Positions 43,413 through 53,580 of a stretch of DNA of 64,000 nucleotides are shown here, piece after piece. The DNA is from Geobacter sp. (GTDB taxonomy: Bacteria; Desulfobacterota; Desulfuromonadia; Geobacterales; DSM-12255), in contig WKKR01000001.1 of the NCBI GenBank assembly GCA_009684525.1, forward strand, positions 682,001-746,000, written 5' to 3'. Numbering within the stretch: the stretch's first letter is position 1; every line of letters starts with the position of its first letter. The notes beneath the pieces are model-generated. The model saw nothing but the letters and a program-made list of their open reading frames with translations. It was not told where the DNA came from and did no database searches. The position numbers were made by a program, and so were the translations under genes.

Positions 43413-46400
43413 TCATTTCGTCAACGCGACTGGTGTCGCGGATACAACCCGTGAGCTGCAATACCCGGAGGCTGCCGGAGCCAGCGACTTCTCCATCCGG
43501 TAGTAATAGGTGATGCCGTTTGTCAGACCGGAATCGACAAAGACCGGATAGGTGTTGGTGTAACCGGTACGGATCTTGGTGAAGCCGGAGGTCGGGCCTG
43601 TGGTGCTCCGGTAGATATCGTACTGTGTGGTCGGCGTATGCTCGGTCACCGACCAGGTAAGCTGGACCAGGCCGGTCTTGGCCCTGGCAACGAGCGTGGT
43701 CAGGCAGAGCGGAGTGCTGACCGACACGATGGCGGTATCGGAACCGGTGGAACCGTCGTTGTCGCGCACCGTCACCGTCACCTGGAAGCTCCCCGGCACG
43801 GCATAGAGATGGCCCAGGTTGAAGGTCTTGTCGGGATTGAGAGCCAGGGGCTGCAGACCCGATCCGTCCCCGTAATCGACGGTTGCACTCCAGGTATCGG
43901 CCCCCGGATCGGAGAACGAACCAGCTGAAGTGAATGTCCCGCCGCTGGCGATGGCAGCGTCCGGTCCGGCATTGACCGTCGGGGCCAGGTTGCCGACCGT
44001 TACCAGGGCGGTGTCGCTGCCCGTGCCGTTGTCGTTGTCCGTGACGGCAACCGTCACGGTGTAGGCCCCGTTCTGCGGGTAGAGGTGGTTCAGGGCAAAG
44101 GTCTTGTCAGGGTTGAGGGTGAGGGGCTGGACCCCCGAACCGTCGCCGTAGTCAACCGTGGCAGTCCAGCTGGTGGAGCTGCTGTCGGTGAATGAACCGC
44201 TGCTGGTAAACTGGCTCCCCTCGGGCAGCGCCGCATCGGGGCCGGCATTGACGATCGGTGCTGCGTTGTTGACCAGCACCACGACCGTGTCCGAACCGCT
44301 GCCGCCGTCGGCATCGCTCACCGTCACCGTCACCGTGAAACTGCCGTTGGTGCTGTAGGTATGGGCAAGAGCAAAGGTCTTGTCCGGGTTGAGCAGGAGC
44401 GGCTGCGGCCCGGTTCCGTCGCCGTAGTTCACCGTGGCCGTCCAGGAGTCGGCGCCCGGATCGGCAAACGAGCCAGAGCCGGCATAGGAGCGGGTATCGT
44501 TCAAGGTCGCATCAGGCCCGGCATTGACCGACGGGGCAACGTTATTCACCGTCACCAGGGCGGTTGCCGATCCGCTGGCGCCGTCCTTGTCCGTTACGGT
44601 CACGGTCACGGTATAGGAGCCGTTCTGCGGATAGGGATGGTTCAGGCTGAAACTCTTGCTGGAAAGCGTCAGCGGCTGCACGCCGGTGCCGTCGCCGTAA
44701 TCGACGGTCGCCGTCCAGGTGTCCGCACCCGGATCGCTGAAGGAACCGGCCGATGCATAGCTGCCACCCTCATTGAAGGTTGCAGGTGCCGGCCCGCTGA
44801 CCGCAGGTGCCACGTTCAGCACCTCTACCGTGGCCGTGGCAACCGATTCGAGGGCGCCGTCTGACACCTTGAGCCGAACGGTGAAGGTGCCGTTGTCGGG
44901 ACGGCTGAACTGCGGATTGACGCCAGCAGTCTCAAAGGAGCCGTCGTTGTCCAGATCCCAGGCGTAGGTAAGCGGATTGCCGTCCGGGTCGGACGACGCG
45001 CTGCCATTGAGCTCGACCGTCTCTCCCTCGTTGACAGTGTAGGGGCCAGCGGCATTGGCCACCGGCGGATTGTTCTGCCTGATGGTGATCGTCGTCCATT
45101 TGGTATCGGAGAGTTTCTCGCTGTTCGGACTCAAAACGCCATTGTCGGTCACCTTGAGGCCGATGTTGTACGTGCCGGGGGTATTCCAGGCAAAGGTCGG
45201 CGTGGCCCCGGTGGCGTCGGCAAAGTTATAGGGGTATGCCCCATCCAGTTCCCATTCATAGGCCGTTATGAAGTCGGTCGGGTCGATGTCGTACGATCCG
45301 CTCCCATCGAGTTGCAGCGGTACGCCGACGAAACCGACATACGGCCCACCCGGATTGGCCACCGGCGGGTGCGGCGGCACTGCGACCACGACCGTGATCG
45401 AGTTGGTGTCGTACTTGGGCGGATCGTTGTTGTCGGTTACCCGGAGGGTGACCTTATAAGTCCCCAACTGGGTATAGGTATGGGTTGCGGTCGGCTGATC
45501 ACTGCTGTACTCGTAGACGCCATCGCCATTGACGTCCCATTCGTACTTGACGATCTTGCGGAACGGATCGAGGTGGTAGGATTTGGAACCGTCAAGGGTC
45601 AGCGGCCAGTCGATCCCCCAGACCTTGTTTTCGCCGGCAACCGCCACCGGCGGCAGCACAAACAGGGTCTTGGTCAGGATGATGACCCCCCAGGCGGTCC
45701 GGAACGGGCCTTCAACCCAATGGGTGCCGGTATCGGTTCTGCCTCCGGTGAACATGCCGTTGGCATCCTGCTGGTTGACGATGGTGCGCGCCATCCCACG
45801 GGTCGGGTCGTTGTACCAGTCGAGGGCATATTGCGTCCCCTCGCCCAGAATGGTAATCTCCTGCGGCTTGGCAGTGCGCATGGCCTTGGCCAGGGCATAG
45901 AGCGCATAGTAATTGCCGGAGCCGTTGTACCATCTGTCCCAGTAGGAGGCGAGGAAGTTCTCGACCTGTTTCCAGCGCATATCGGTCGTCGAGATCTTGT
46001 CGAACGCCACCTGGGCAAGACCGGACGGTGTCGTTGCAACGTCATTGCCCGCGCTGGTATACCCGTAGCCGTTGCCGTCAGCGCTTCTGCTGTAGGCGAG
46101 CCAGACGGTGTTCCTGTCACGGACCCACTGGGGAACCTTGATCCATCCCTGCTCCTCGGCAGCCTCGAAGCCGAGTGCCGCCCACTGGCTGGCGGAGTTG
46201 TCAGCCTGCCCCTGCCAGCCGTAGCGCCAGCCGCCGGCACCATAGCCCGACACGTCGTCACCCTGGCCCCAGTAGTACATCTCGGCCATGTCCTCGACGA
46301 TCTCGCGGTAGCTCCTGCCGATAATGCCGGACCCTCCTGCCGATGCCTTCAGGGTCGGTGTACCGGAAGCCACCAGGGCCATCATCACCTGCCCGCCCTC

Positions 46401-49400
46401 GTAAATGGGGCTGCCGGAATTGACCTGGATGCCGTAGCCGTTACCGTTGGCATCGGGGTCGCCATAGGCCTGATCGCCGATGGCTGCCGTGTTGAGGGTG
46501 GTCAGGACATACTGCATGCCGCGCCAGACATCCTCAACATAGGGGTCGTTGCTGAAATCGCCCACTTCGAGATGCCCGTTGATCTCCATGGAATGGATGG
46601 CAGAGGCGGTCGGCGAAGAATAGTACCCAGTGGTATAGCCGCTGCTCTGCCAGCTGCCGTTGCTGCGGTTCTGCGTCGTGTGCACATACCAGAGCCCATC
46701 GTCGACCGCCTTGTTCACCTCCACGCTGAGCGTCTTGGCGCGGATGATGATCGGATAGAGGTCAGAGGAACTCCTGCCGTCGGCATCGGTCACGGTTATG
46801 CGGGCCGTGATCGGCGTCCCCTCGGCAGCGGTATAGGTATGCTTTGCAGAGAGGTTGTAGCTGTCGGTCACCGTTGCCGGAGTGGAAGAGGTACCGTCGC
46901 CGAAATCCCACACATAGGTGATCGGCGTCTTGCCCGACTTCACCACCGCCTTGAGGATCACCTCTTCGCCGCTCCAGGTGTCGTGCGGCACCTCTATCCC
47001 GCCGGTGAACTGCCAGGGGGCTGTGATGACCAGCGGATCGCTGCTGACTGTCAGAGTGGACGATGCCGTGCTGGTCTGACCAGCGCCATCAGTAACGGTC
47101 AGCTGCACAGGCAGAGTCCCGGCAGCAATCGGTATGATGATCGGCTTTTCACCCGACAGCGTCTGGGTGCCGGCAGAGAGAACGATGTTGTCGATGACAA
47201 AAGTACCGCTGTAATAGGAAGCCCCTACCTTGAACGACATGGACGAGGGGACAAAAGAAGAGTCGTACAGCAGAGTCCAGACCGTTGAGGAAGCAGGCTT
47301 GTAGTAATAGCGTGCCCCATTGACCCCACCAGTTACTGAGGTCTTCAGCTCGATCCTTGCATCGTAGGCGGTGTTGGAGGCATAGGACCCGAACTGGCCG
47401 CGGTTGGAGCCGTTTTCGTAGACATACAGCCCGCCGTTGTTGAAATAAAGGGCATACGGCATCTGTTCATAGCTGAAGTTGGTGGTGGTATTCTTGAAAC
47501 CGAACATCAGGTAGCCGCCAGCGGTTTGCGTGATCTGGCCCGCCAGGACGGCTGTCCCGTCAAGGGTGAAATCGGTATTGCTGAACAGGTAGCGAGACCC
47601 CCAGCCGCTGCTTCCGGTCAGGGTGACGGCATTGTTCTGGGTTACCCCGGAGGTGGGGAAGAGCCATTTCCCCGTATCGATGACCGTGCCGGTAAAGGCG
47701 TCCTCGATCAGGACGCTGGAAGAGCCGACAGTCCACTGGTAGGAGGCGATGCCGTAATCGTCCGTCGATGCCGAACCGTTGAGGCGTACAGGCGCACCCA
47801 CATTGGCAGTATACGGACCGCCGGCATTGGCAACCGGCGGATTTCCGACCACCACCGTTACCGTCGCGGTTGCGGTTGCGGTCTGCAGTGCTGCATCCTG
47901 CACCGTCAGGGTGATGGGATAGCTGCCCGTCGAAGAATAGGTATGGATCGGTTGCGCCCCTTTGCCGGTGGTGCCGTCACCGAAGTTCCACGCGTAGGAG
48001 AAGATGCCGGTATTGTCGGTGGACGCCGTGCCGTCGAAGACAACCGGCATGTTCGGCTCGGTGACATAGGGTCCGCCGGCATTGGCAGTCGGTGCGCCGG
48101 TCGTCACCACCGATGCCGTGGTTGTGGCGGTATGGGACTGGTTGGCGTGGTCCGTGACCTTCAGGGTCACGGTAAAGGTGCCGGGAACGGCATAGGTGTG
48201 GGTGGCGGTCGCGGTCGTTACCACGGCCGTGCCATCGCCGAAGTTCCATTCGTATTTCCAGATGCCGACATCATCCGTGGACGTAGCGGCATCCACGTTG
48301 ATGGTCCAGTGTTTGTTGACGACCTGGTCTTCGTTCACGGTGTAGGGACCGCCGGGATTCGCTACCGGCAGAGCATTCCCCGAGGTGGTAACGGTAGTCG
48401 ACGCCGTATTGCTCTGGCCGGCACGGTCGATGACGGTCAGTGTGACAGTGTAGGTGCCGACGCCGGTATAGACGTGGCTCGGCTTCTGACCGGTCCCGAG
48501 GGCGCTGCCATCGCCGAAGTTCCATGAATACGATTCGATTCCCGTGTCGTCGGTGGTGCCGGAACCGTCAAAGTAAACGGTCCACCTGTTCTGGTTGGCC
48601 AGGGTCTCATCCAGGAGATACGGACCGCCCGGATCGGCCACCGGCGGGGTACCCTTGGCCGCAGTCACCGGGGCAGTGGCCGTGGCGGTCTGCCCGACCT
48701 TGTCGGTCACCTTCAGGGTTGCCGTGTAGCTCCCCTCGGCATAGAGGTGGGTCGGGTTCGCACCGGTCCCCCGTGATGTCACCTTGAGATTGTCGAACCG
48801 GGCGTCCGAATAGTACGTGGAGAAGCCGACTCTGCCGGTGGGCAGGCTGGAATCGTTGACTACGAGCATCAGCGAACCGTCCAGGTAGCAGCGGAAGCTG
48901 CTGCCGTAGGCCTCAACCTTGAGGTGGTACCAGGTGTTCAGTTGTGGAACGAAACCGAGCCCCACTGAGGCGAGGTTTGACGCGCCGCCGTTGATCCAGC
49001 GGTAGAAGAGCATGTCATTATAGCCCCTCCCCCTGAAGATCAGTTCGTAGTGGTTGTTCTGGTCAATGCCGCGGAAGATGAGCTGGGCTTCCTGACCGGT
49101 ACCGGCCAGAAGCATCACATCGGCCTCCACCGTGTAATCGCCCGATTTGACATTGCCGGTCAAGGTGTCGGAGCGGTCGATAGTGGCGTTGGTCTGCCGG
49201 TAGCTGCCGTTATCGACCGTCCAGGTCCCCTGGAGCGGGTTCCAGCCAATGGTATTGCCGTCGTTGAAATCGTCGGTAAGGCCATCGCCGAAATCCCACT
49301 CGTAGCTGGCGATACCGCCATCGTCGCTGGATGCGGAGCCGTCGAGCACGACCGAATAGCGGCCGCTGCTCGCCTGGGCCTCGCCGACCGAGTAGGGTCC

Positions 49401-52400
49401 GCCGGCATTGACCACCGGCAGCGCGCCGAGCGCCTTCACTATCGCAGTATCGGTTGCTGCGTGGCCGTCATTGTCGGTCACCACCAGGCTGGTCAGGTAA
49501 CGATCTTCGGTGGCGAAGGGATGGGAGACCGTCGCATTGGCAGCGGTCCCGCCGTCACCGAATTTCCAGGCATAGGCTGCGATGGAGCCGTCGGGATCGT
49601 AAGAGAAGAGACCGTCGAGCGATGCCGGCGAGCCGACGGCCACCGACTGAGCCTTCGGGTTGACGACCGCGAAGGGAGCCCCCGCCACCTTGGTGGCAAC
49701 CGGCGGCGCCGCTGCCGACAAGAGGCTTGAGCGGGTGCCGCCGGGGCTGATCGCGGTCCGGGTGCCAAAGGTGCCATCGCCGTTGCCGGGATAGAACCAG
49801 AGCCTGTTGTTGGAGTTGTAATTCCCCATGACGATGTCCACCTTGCCGTCATTGTTCAGGTCGTAGGCATCTATCGCATTGTGGTAGTTGTCCGTATCCA
49901 GGGTCGGTACCAGGACGCCGGCCAGGAAGGTGCCGTCGCCGTTCCCCTTGAAGAAATAGGTATCGCCATTGGAGCTGCCGCCGACGATGATGTCCGTCTT
50001 GCCGTCGTTGTCAAAATCCGCGGCTGCCAGGGCGTAGTTGTCGTTTGCCGAGGTTGTGGCGGTGCCGACCACGCCGCCGGTGAATCCGCCCGCTCCGTTG
50101 CCGCGGTAGACCCAGACATTGTTGGTGCCGTAGAAGGAGACGGCGAAGTCGAGGTTGCCGTCGCCGTTGAAGTCGGCAACGTCGAGCCCGCGGCCGGTGT
50201 TGGGAAGGGTTATGGTCGACCGGGTGGTCCCGCCCTTGCCGTCGTTCAGGAACAGAGCAAGGACGTTGGTGTTGCCGTTGGCGATGAAGTCCGGTAACCC
50301 GTCGTTGTTGAAATCGCCGGCCGCCATGTCCATGATATAGCCGCTCGGGTTCGGATGGGTGCCGACAACGCCGCTGTTGGTAAAGGTATCTGTACCATCA
50401 TTGAGAAAGAGATAGATGGAACCGTTGCCGCGACCGGCAACGAAATCGAGGAATCCGTCGTTGTTGAAGTCTTCGATGGCAATGCCGCGCGAGGTCCCGC
50501 TGCCGAGATAATCGAGGGTCCGGTAATTGCTGAAGGTGCCGTCGCCATTGCTTTTGGCGTAATAGATCCATGAGGCGTCGTCGATGCCGAGGACAAAGCT
50601 CTTCGACCAGTTGTCCATGGTGGCCGGGTTGCAGTCGTCGTCCTTGCCGTTGTGGAGCACTTCGCGCCGGCCGGGGTTGACCAGCGGATCGCTGTCGTTG
50701 CAGTCGACGCTGCTCGGGTAGCCGTCGCCGTCGGCATCGACCGTATCGAAGGTGAGCGGGTTGCAGTCGTTGTCTATGCCGTCGTAGGTGATCTCCGCAG
50801 CGCCTGGGTTGACAGCGGCATTGGTATCGAGGCAGTCGGTATTATTCGTCACGTACCCCACCGGCGCCGAACAGGCCTGCAGCGCTGCCAGCGGATCGCC
50901 ATAGCCGTCGCTGTCGGCGTCGCGGTAGAAGGTGAGGCTCACCCCTTCGTCAATCTGGCCGCTGCAATTGTCGTCCTTGCCATTGCAGACCTCGGTGACA
51001 CCGGGGTGGACGGCCGGGTCGGCGTCGTTGCAGTCGGTGCCGTCAACGACGTAACCGTCCGGTGCGGAGCAGGCATAGACGACCGCTGCCGGGTTGCCAT
51101 AGCCGTCGCCGTCCGCATCGAGGTAGAAAGCCGTCGGCGGCAGGCCGCCGCAGAGGATGTCGGGTGTCGCCGGGTTGCAGTCGTCGTCCTTGCCGTTGCC
51201 GAGGATCTCGACGGCTCCCGGATGGACGGTAGAGTCGTTGTCGTTGCAGTCCACGGAGGAATCATAGCCGTCGCTGTCCGCATCGGAATAGATCCTCACG
51301 ACCCTGCCTTCTATTGTGTCGCGGCTGGCGGGGTTGTTGTCGCGCACCGTTACCAGCACGACCTTGGTGCCGCTTTCCGTTGCGCCGGGGGTCAGGGTGA
51401 AGCTGGTGCCGGTTGCGACGAAGGTACCGTCCACGGACCACTCATACGTCAGCGGATCGCCGTCCGGATCGGACGCGGATACCGTAAAGAAAAGCGGCTG
51501 CAGCACGCTCGCGCTCGGGCTGCTCGATGCCGGAGCGAATGCTGAGATGGCAGGCGGCGCGTTGTTAGTCGAGATGACGACCTGGGCATAACCGATGGCG
51601 CTGTTGCCGGTGGAATCGGTCACCTGGAGGCCGATGAGACCGGAGAACGGCGTTGTCCAGGTGTGCAGGGCTGTAACACCGGCGACATCACCGAAGATCC
51701 CGTCGCCGTTCAAGTCCCATGCATAGGTCAGTGTATCGCCCACATCGGGGTCGGAAGAGCCGCCACCATTGAGGGTAATCTGGGTGCCGGTCACGCCGAT
51801 GTACGGACCGCCGGCATCAGCAACCGGGTGGTGCGGGGTAAATTCGGTCACAAGGTTGTTCATTGTTGCCAGTGCATTGGCGTTGAAGGTCTGAACCGCC
51901 GGAATTGCCGTATCGATACCTGCGGTGAGATTGTTTACGGAACCCGACAGCGAGAAGTCCGCTGCCGGCACCCTGATTGCCTTGACATACTGTGTAAGGA
52001 GATCGATGCGGCTGTCGCTGAAACCAACATTCTTCAGCGACTGGATCTCGTCGGCAGTGAGACCGGTTGCGGTGACACGGTCTTTCAGGGACTGCAGGTC
52101 GGCTACGTGGTAGATCTTGTCCGCTGTGCCGTAAAACCCGAAGACCGTTTTCACGTTCTGCAGGTCGCCCTTCATGGCGTCGAGGTTGGCGGCCAGCCAT
52201 TGGCCGTACTGTCGTGCCTGCTCTATCTGGCGGAAGGCATACTCATAATTTGATACTGCAACCGCTCCCTGGTACTTCTCGTAGGACTGGCGCAGCGCCT
52301 TGACCAGTACCGCCTGCTCGACCGAACGGTTGGCAATCTTGATCAGCACCGCCTCCCGGGGGTCGGTCCCCTTGACCTGAAACGGATAAGAGCCGGCAAC

Positions 52401-53246
52401 GGACTGGGCCGCCAGTTCGGCATTGAGGGCGGAGAAATCGAGCGGCGCCAGCACGGTAAAGTTGGCATCGGGCGGATCTTCATAGAGGTCGTACCAGTGC
52501 TTGGCGATGTTGCCGTAGATCCCGGATGCCTTCTGCGGCGTGGCATTCTTGTCGAACCCGCCGATCAGGGCGGTGGCCTGGGCGATTACCGCACCGTTGT
52601 AGTCGGTGGGGATGCCGGTGATGTTGCCGATAACGCCGATGGCCGCTCCGACCACGTCGCCCGACATGAGGCTGAGCGCACCGCCGAGGGCGTCGAGGAT
52701 GTTGCAGGCTGCATTCCACTGGTCGATGGAATCGGAGTAGCCCTGGGATATCCCCTGGGCCGCGCTCTTGAGTGCCGACGAATCCACAGCCGGGTGGCCG
52801 AGGTCAACGACCTCGAACAGGTATCCGGCACCGGCATTTTCAACCTGGTCCCCGGCGCCGAACTTTGCGTCGCCGTTATCGAAAACCACGTCGTACTTGC
52901 CGACCTTCAGAGGAGGGAGGGCGATGACCTCATCGAGAAAGCCGCCCTGAATATAATTGCAGAGCCGGTTTTCCGATCCCATGACGTCGGCCAGGGTTTC
53001 GCCGCCGCTCCAGATGCGGTTGTCCATGATATAGGCATCGGTGCAGGGGTAAATGTCGTACAGGTTGATCTTGGATAGCGCCATACCCGATACGCAGACC
53101 GTATCGTTCTTGTCAAAGACGGTCTTTACCTCGAAGTTGCCCGAACAGTCGGTGGTATAGAGCCCGTAAGAGACGGAGGAGACGCAGGCCAACAGCAGCA
53201 CCAGCAAACTCACTACGGCCAACCATCTTGATCTGCACGGCTTCAT
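43413..53246 (-). CDS. Giant secreted multidomain PKD/MopE/FG-GAP protein with a squalene-cyclase-fold domain
   Basis: This 3277-residue protein starts at 53246 (GGAGG 6 bases before; signal peptide KPCRSRWLAVVSLLVLLLA). Approximate order: unknown helical N domain (30-470); two PKD-type domains (~473-650); four calcium-binding MopE-type repeats (~651-882; DADGDGY..., GKDDDCNPAT); FG-GAP propeller repeats (~880-1170; DFNNDGFLDF type); about six PKD domains, two of which are split by LamG-like inserts (~1326-1489, ~1844-2027); a squalene-cyclase-fold domain (~2171-2530, QW-like QNRSNGSW); further PKD domains including four near-identical tandem ones (~2810-3180); and an FN3 domain ending SATPVALTK. 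No sorting tail is seen. A calcium-stabilised adhesin or matrix protein is the likely role; the cyclase-fold part might bind a polymer. Confidence 0.9.
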   Translation of the reverse strand: MKPCRSRWLAVVSLLVLLLACVSSVSYGLYTTDCSGNFEVKTVFDKNDTVCVSGMALSKINLYDIYPCTDAYIMDNRIWSGGETLADVMGSENRLCNYIQGGFLDEVIALPPLKVGKYDVVFDNGDAKFGAGDQVENAGAGYLFEVVDLGHPAVDSSALKSAAQGISQGYSDSIDQWNAACNILDALGGALSLMSGDVVGAAIGVIGNITGIPTDYNGAVIAQATALIGGFDKNATPQKASGIYGNIAKHWYDLYEDPPDANFTVLAPLDFSALNAELAAQSVAGSYPFQVKGTDPREAVLIKIANRSVEQAVLVKALRQSYEKYQGAVAVSNYEYAFRQIEQARQYGQWLAANLDAMKGDLQNVKTVFGFYGTADKIYHVADLQSLKDRVTATGLTADEIQSLKNVGFSDSRIDLLTQYVKAIRVPAADFSLSGSVNNLTAGIDTAIPAVQTFNANALATMNNLVTEFTPHHPVADAGGPYIGVTGTQITLNGGGSSDPDVGDTLTYAWDLNGDGIFGDVAGVTALHTWTTPFSGLIGLQVTDSTGNSAIGYAQVVISTNNAPPAISAFAPASSSPSASVLQPLFFTVSASDPDGDPLTYEWSVDGTFVATGTSFTLTPGATESGTKVVLVTVRDNNPASRDTIEGRVVRIYSDADSDGYDSSVDCNDNDSTVHPGAVEILGNGKDDDCNPATPDILCGGLPPTAFYLDADGDGYGNPAAVVYACSAPDGYVVDGTDCNDADPAVHPGVTEVCNGKDDNCSGQIDEGVSLTFYRDADSDGYGDPLAALQACSAPVGYVTNNTDCLDTNAAVNPGAAEITYDGIDNDCNPLTFDTVDADGDGYPSSVDCNDSDPLVNPGRREVLHNGKDDDCNPATMDNWSKSFVLGIDDASWIYYAKSNGDGTFSNYRTLDYLGSGTSRGIAIEDFNNDGFLDFVAGRGNGSIYLFLNDGTDTFTNSGVVGTHPNPSGYIMDMAAGDFNNDGLPDFIANGNTNVLALFLNDGKGGTTRSTITLPNTGRGLDVADFNGDGNLDFAVSFYGTNNVWVYRGNGAGGFTGGVVGTATTSANDNYALAAADFDNDGKTDIIVGGSSNGDTYFFKGNGDGTFLAGVLVPTLDTDNYHNAIDAYDLNNDGKVDIVMGNYNSNNRLWFYPGNGDGTFGTRTAISPGGTRSSLLSAAAPPVATKVAGAPFAVVNPKAQSVAVGSPASLDGLFSYDPDGSIAAYAWKFGDGGTAANATVSHPFATEDRYLTSLVVTDNDGHAATDTAIVKALGALPVVNAGGPYSVGEAQASSGRYSVVLDGSASSDDGGIASYEWDFGDGLTDDFNDGNTIGWNPLQGTWTVDNGSYRQTNATIDRSDTLTGNVKSGDYTVEADVMLLAGTGQEAQLIFRGIDQNNHYELIFRGRGYNDMLFYRWINGGASNLASVGLGFVPQLNTWYHLKVEAYGSSFRCYLDGSLMLVVNDSSLPTGRVGFSTYYSDARFDNLKVTSRGTGANPTHLYAEGSYTATLKVTDKVGQTATATAPVTAAKGTPPVADPGGPYLLDETLANQNRWTVYFDGSGTTDDTGIESYSWNFGDGSALGTGQKPSHVYTGVGTYTVTLTVIDRAGQSNTASTTVTTSGNALPVANPGGPYTVNEDQVVNKHWTINVDAATSTDDVGIWKYEWNFGDGTAVVTTATATHTYAVPGTFTVTLKVTDHANQSHTATTTASVVTTGAPTANAGGPYVTEPNMPVVFDGTASTDNTGIFSYAWNFGDGTTGKGAQPIHTYSSTGSYPITLTVQDAALQTATATATVTVVVGNPPVANAGGPYTANVGAPVRLNGSASTDDYGIASYQWTVGSSSVLIEDAFTGTVIDTGKWLFPTSGVTQNNAVTLTGSSGWGSRYLFSNTDFTLDGTAVLAGQITQTAGGYLMFGFKNTTTNFSYEQMPYALYFNNGGLYVYENGSNRGQFGSYASNTAYDARIELKTSVTGGVNGARYYYKPASSTVWTLLYDSSFVPSSMSFKVGASYYSGTFVIDNIVLSAGTQTLSGEKPIIIPIAAGTLPVQLTVTDGAGQTSTASSTLTVSSDPLVITAPWQFTGGIEVPHDTWSGEEVILKAVVKSGKTPITYVWDFGDGTSSTPATVTDSYNLSAKHTYTAAEGTPITARITVTDADGRSSSDLYPIIIRAKTLSVEVNKAVDDGLWYVHTTQNRSNGSWQSSGYTTGYYSSPTASAIHSMEINGHLEVGDFSNDPYVEDVWRGMQYVLTTLNTAAIGDQAYGDPDANGNGYGIQVNSGSPIYEGGQVMMALVASGTPTLKASAGGSGIIGRSYREIVEDMAEMYYWGQGDDVSGYGAGGWRYGWQGQADNSASQWAALGFEAAEEQGWIKVPQWVRDRNTVWLAYSRSADGNGYGYTSAGNDVATTPSGLAQVAFDKISTTDMRWKQVENFLASYWDRWYNGSGNYYALYALAKAMRTAKPQEITILGEGTQYALDWYNDPTRGMARTIVNQQDANGMFTGGRTDTGTHWVEGPFRTAWGVIILTKTLFVLPPVAVAGENKVWGIDWPLTLDGSKSYHLDPFRKIVKYEWDVNGDGVYEYSSDQPTATHTYTQLGTYKVTLRVTDNNDPPKYDTNSITVVVAVPPHPPVANPGGPYVGFVGVPLQLDGSGSYDIDPTDFITAYEWELDGAYPYNFADATGATPTFAWNTPGTYNIGLKVTDNGVLSPNSEKLSDTKWTTITIRQNNPPVANAAGPYTVNEGETVELNGSASSDPDGNPLTYAWDLDNDGSFETAGVNPQFSRPDNGTFTVRLKVSDGALESVATATVEVLNVAPAVSGPAPATFNEGGSYASAGSFSDPGADTWTATVDYGDGTGVQPLTLSSKSFSLNHPYPQNGSYTVTVTVTDKDGASGSATALVTVNNVAPSVNAGPDATLNDTRSYAGSGSFADPGADSWTATVNYGDGTGPQPLLLNPDKTFALAHTYSTNGSFTVTVTVSDADGGSGSDTVVVLVNNAAPIVNAGPDAALPEGSQFTSSGSFTDSSSTSWTATVDYGDGSGVQPLTLNPDKTFALNHLYPQNGAYTVTVAVTDNDNGTGSDTALVTVGNLAPTVNAGPDAAIASGGTFTSAGSFSDPGADTWSATVDYGDGSGLQPLALNPDKTFNLGHLYAVPGSFQVTVTVRDNDGSTGSDTAIVSVSTPLCLTTLVARAKTGLVQLTWSVTEHTPTTQYDIYRSTTGPTSGFTKIRTGYTNTYPVFVDSGLTNGITYYYRMEKSLAPAASGYCSSRVVSATPVALTK

Positions 53247-53580
53247 GGGGAACCTCCACAAGAATAGTGAAAAGAAAGTCATGACATGGGAATATTCGTT
53301 GATACGACTGCCTTGCTGCCGACACTTCCGCACCATCGATCCTGCAACAGGAACCGGGTCGCAACCGGACAAATGAAAACAAACCAAGGGTTATGCATAG
53401 ATAGCAGGAATAATACCAACTATAACCCTTTGTTTTACTAAGCTTTTATTGGATATCTACTTATATCTGTAAATTTTTCCGACAAGAAGGGGAGCAAGGG
53501 GGAGGAGGCCGCATGCTTTAACAATGTTATATCATTTAATCTTTTCCGGATTGGCCGCTGTTGATCAAAGACGGGATACC
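53247..53580. other. 334-base A+T-rich intergenic region
   Basis: No gene is visible. It should carry the promoter and leader of the giant gene and the 3' end of the bat operon transcript. I see no clear rho-independent terminator after batD, and no convincing -35/-10 or -24/-12 pair. A+T content is well above that of the flanking genes. Confidence 0.6.

Noticed and set aside
43700-44815. CRISPR-like array
   Set aside because: The repeats are in-frame ~270-base PKD coding units, not short repeats with spacers, and no cas genes are near.
45312-47288. Open plus-strand frame of ~658 codons opposite the giant gene
   Set aside because: It lies wholly antisense to the giant protein, whose domains are clear; the frame has no ribosome site and its translation is low-complexity Gly/Val/Arg typical of a shadow in GC-rich DNA.
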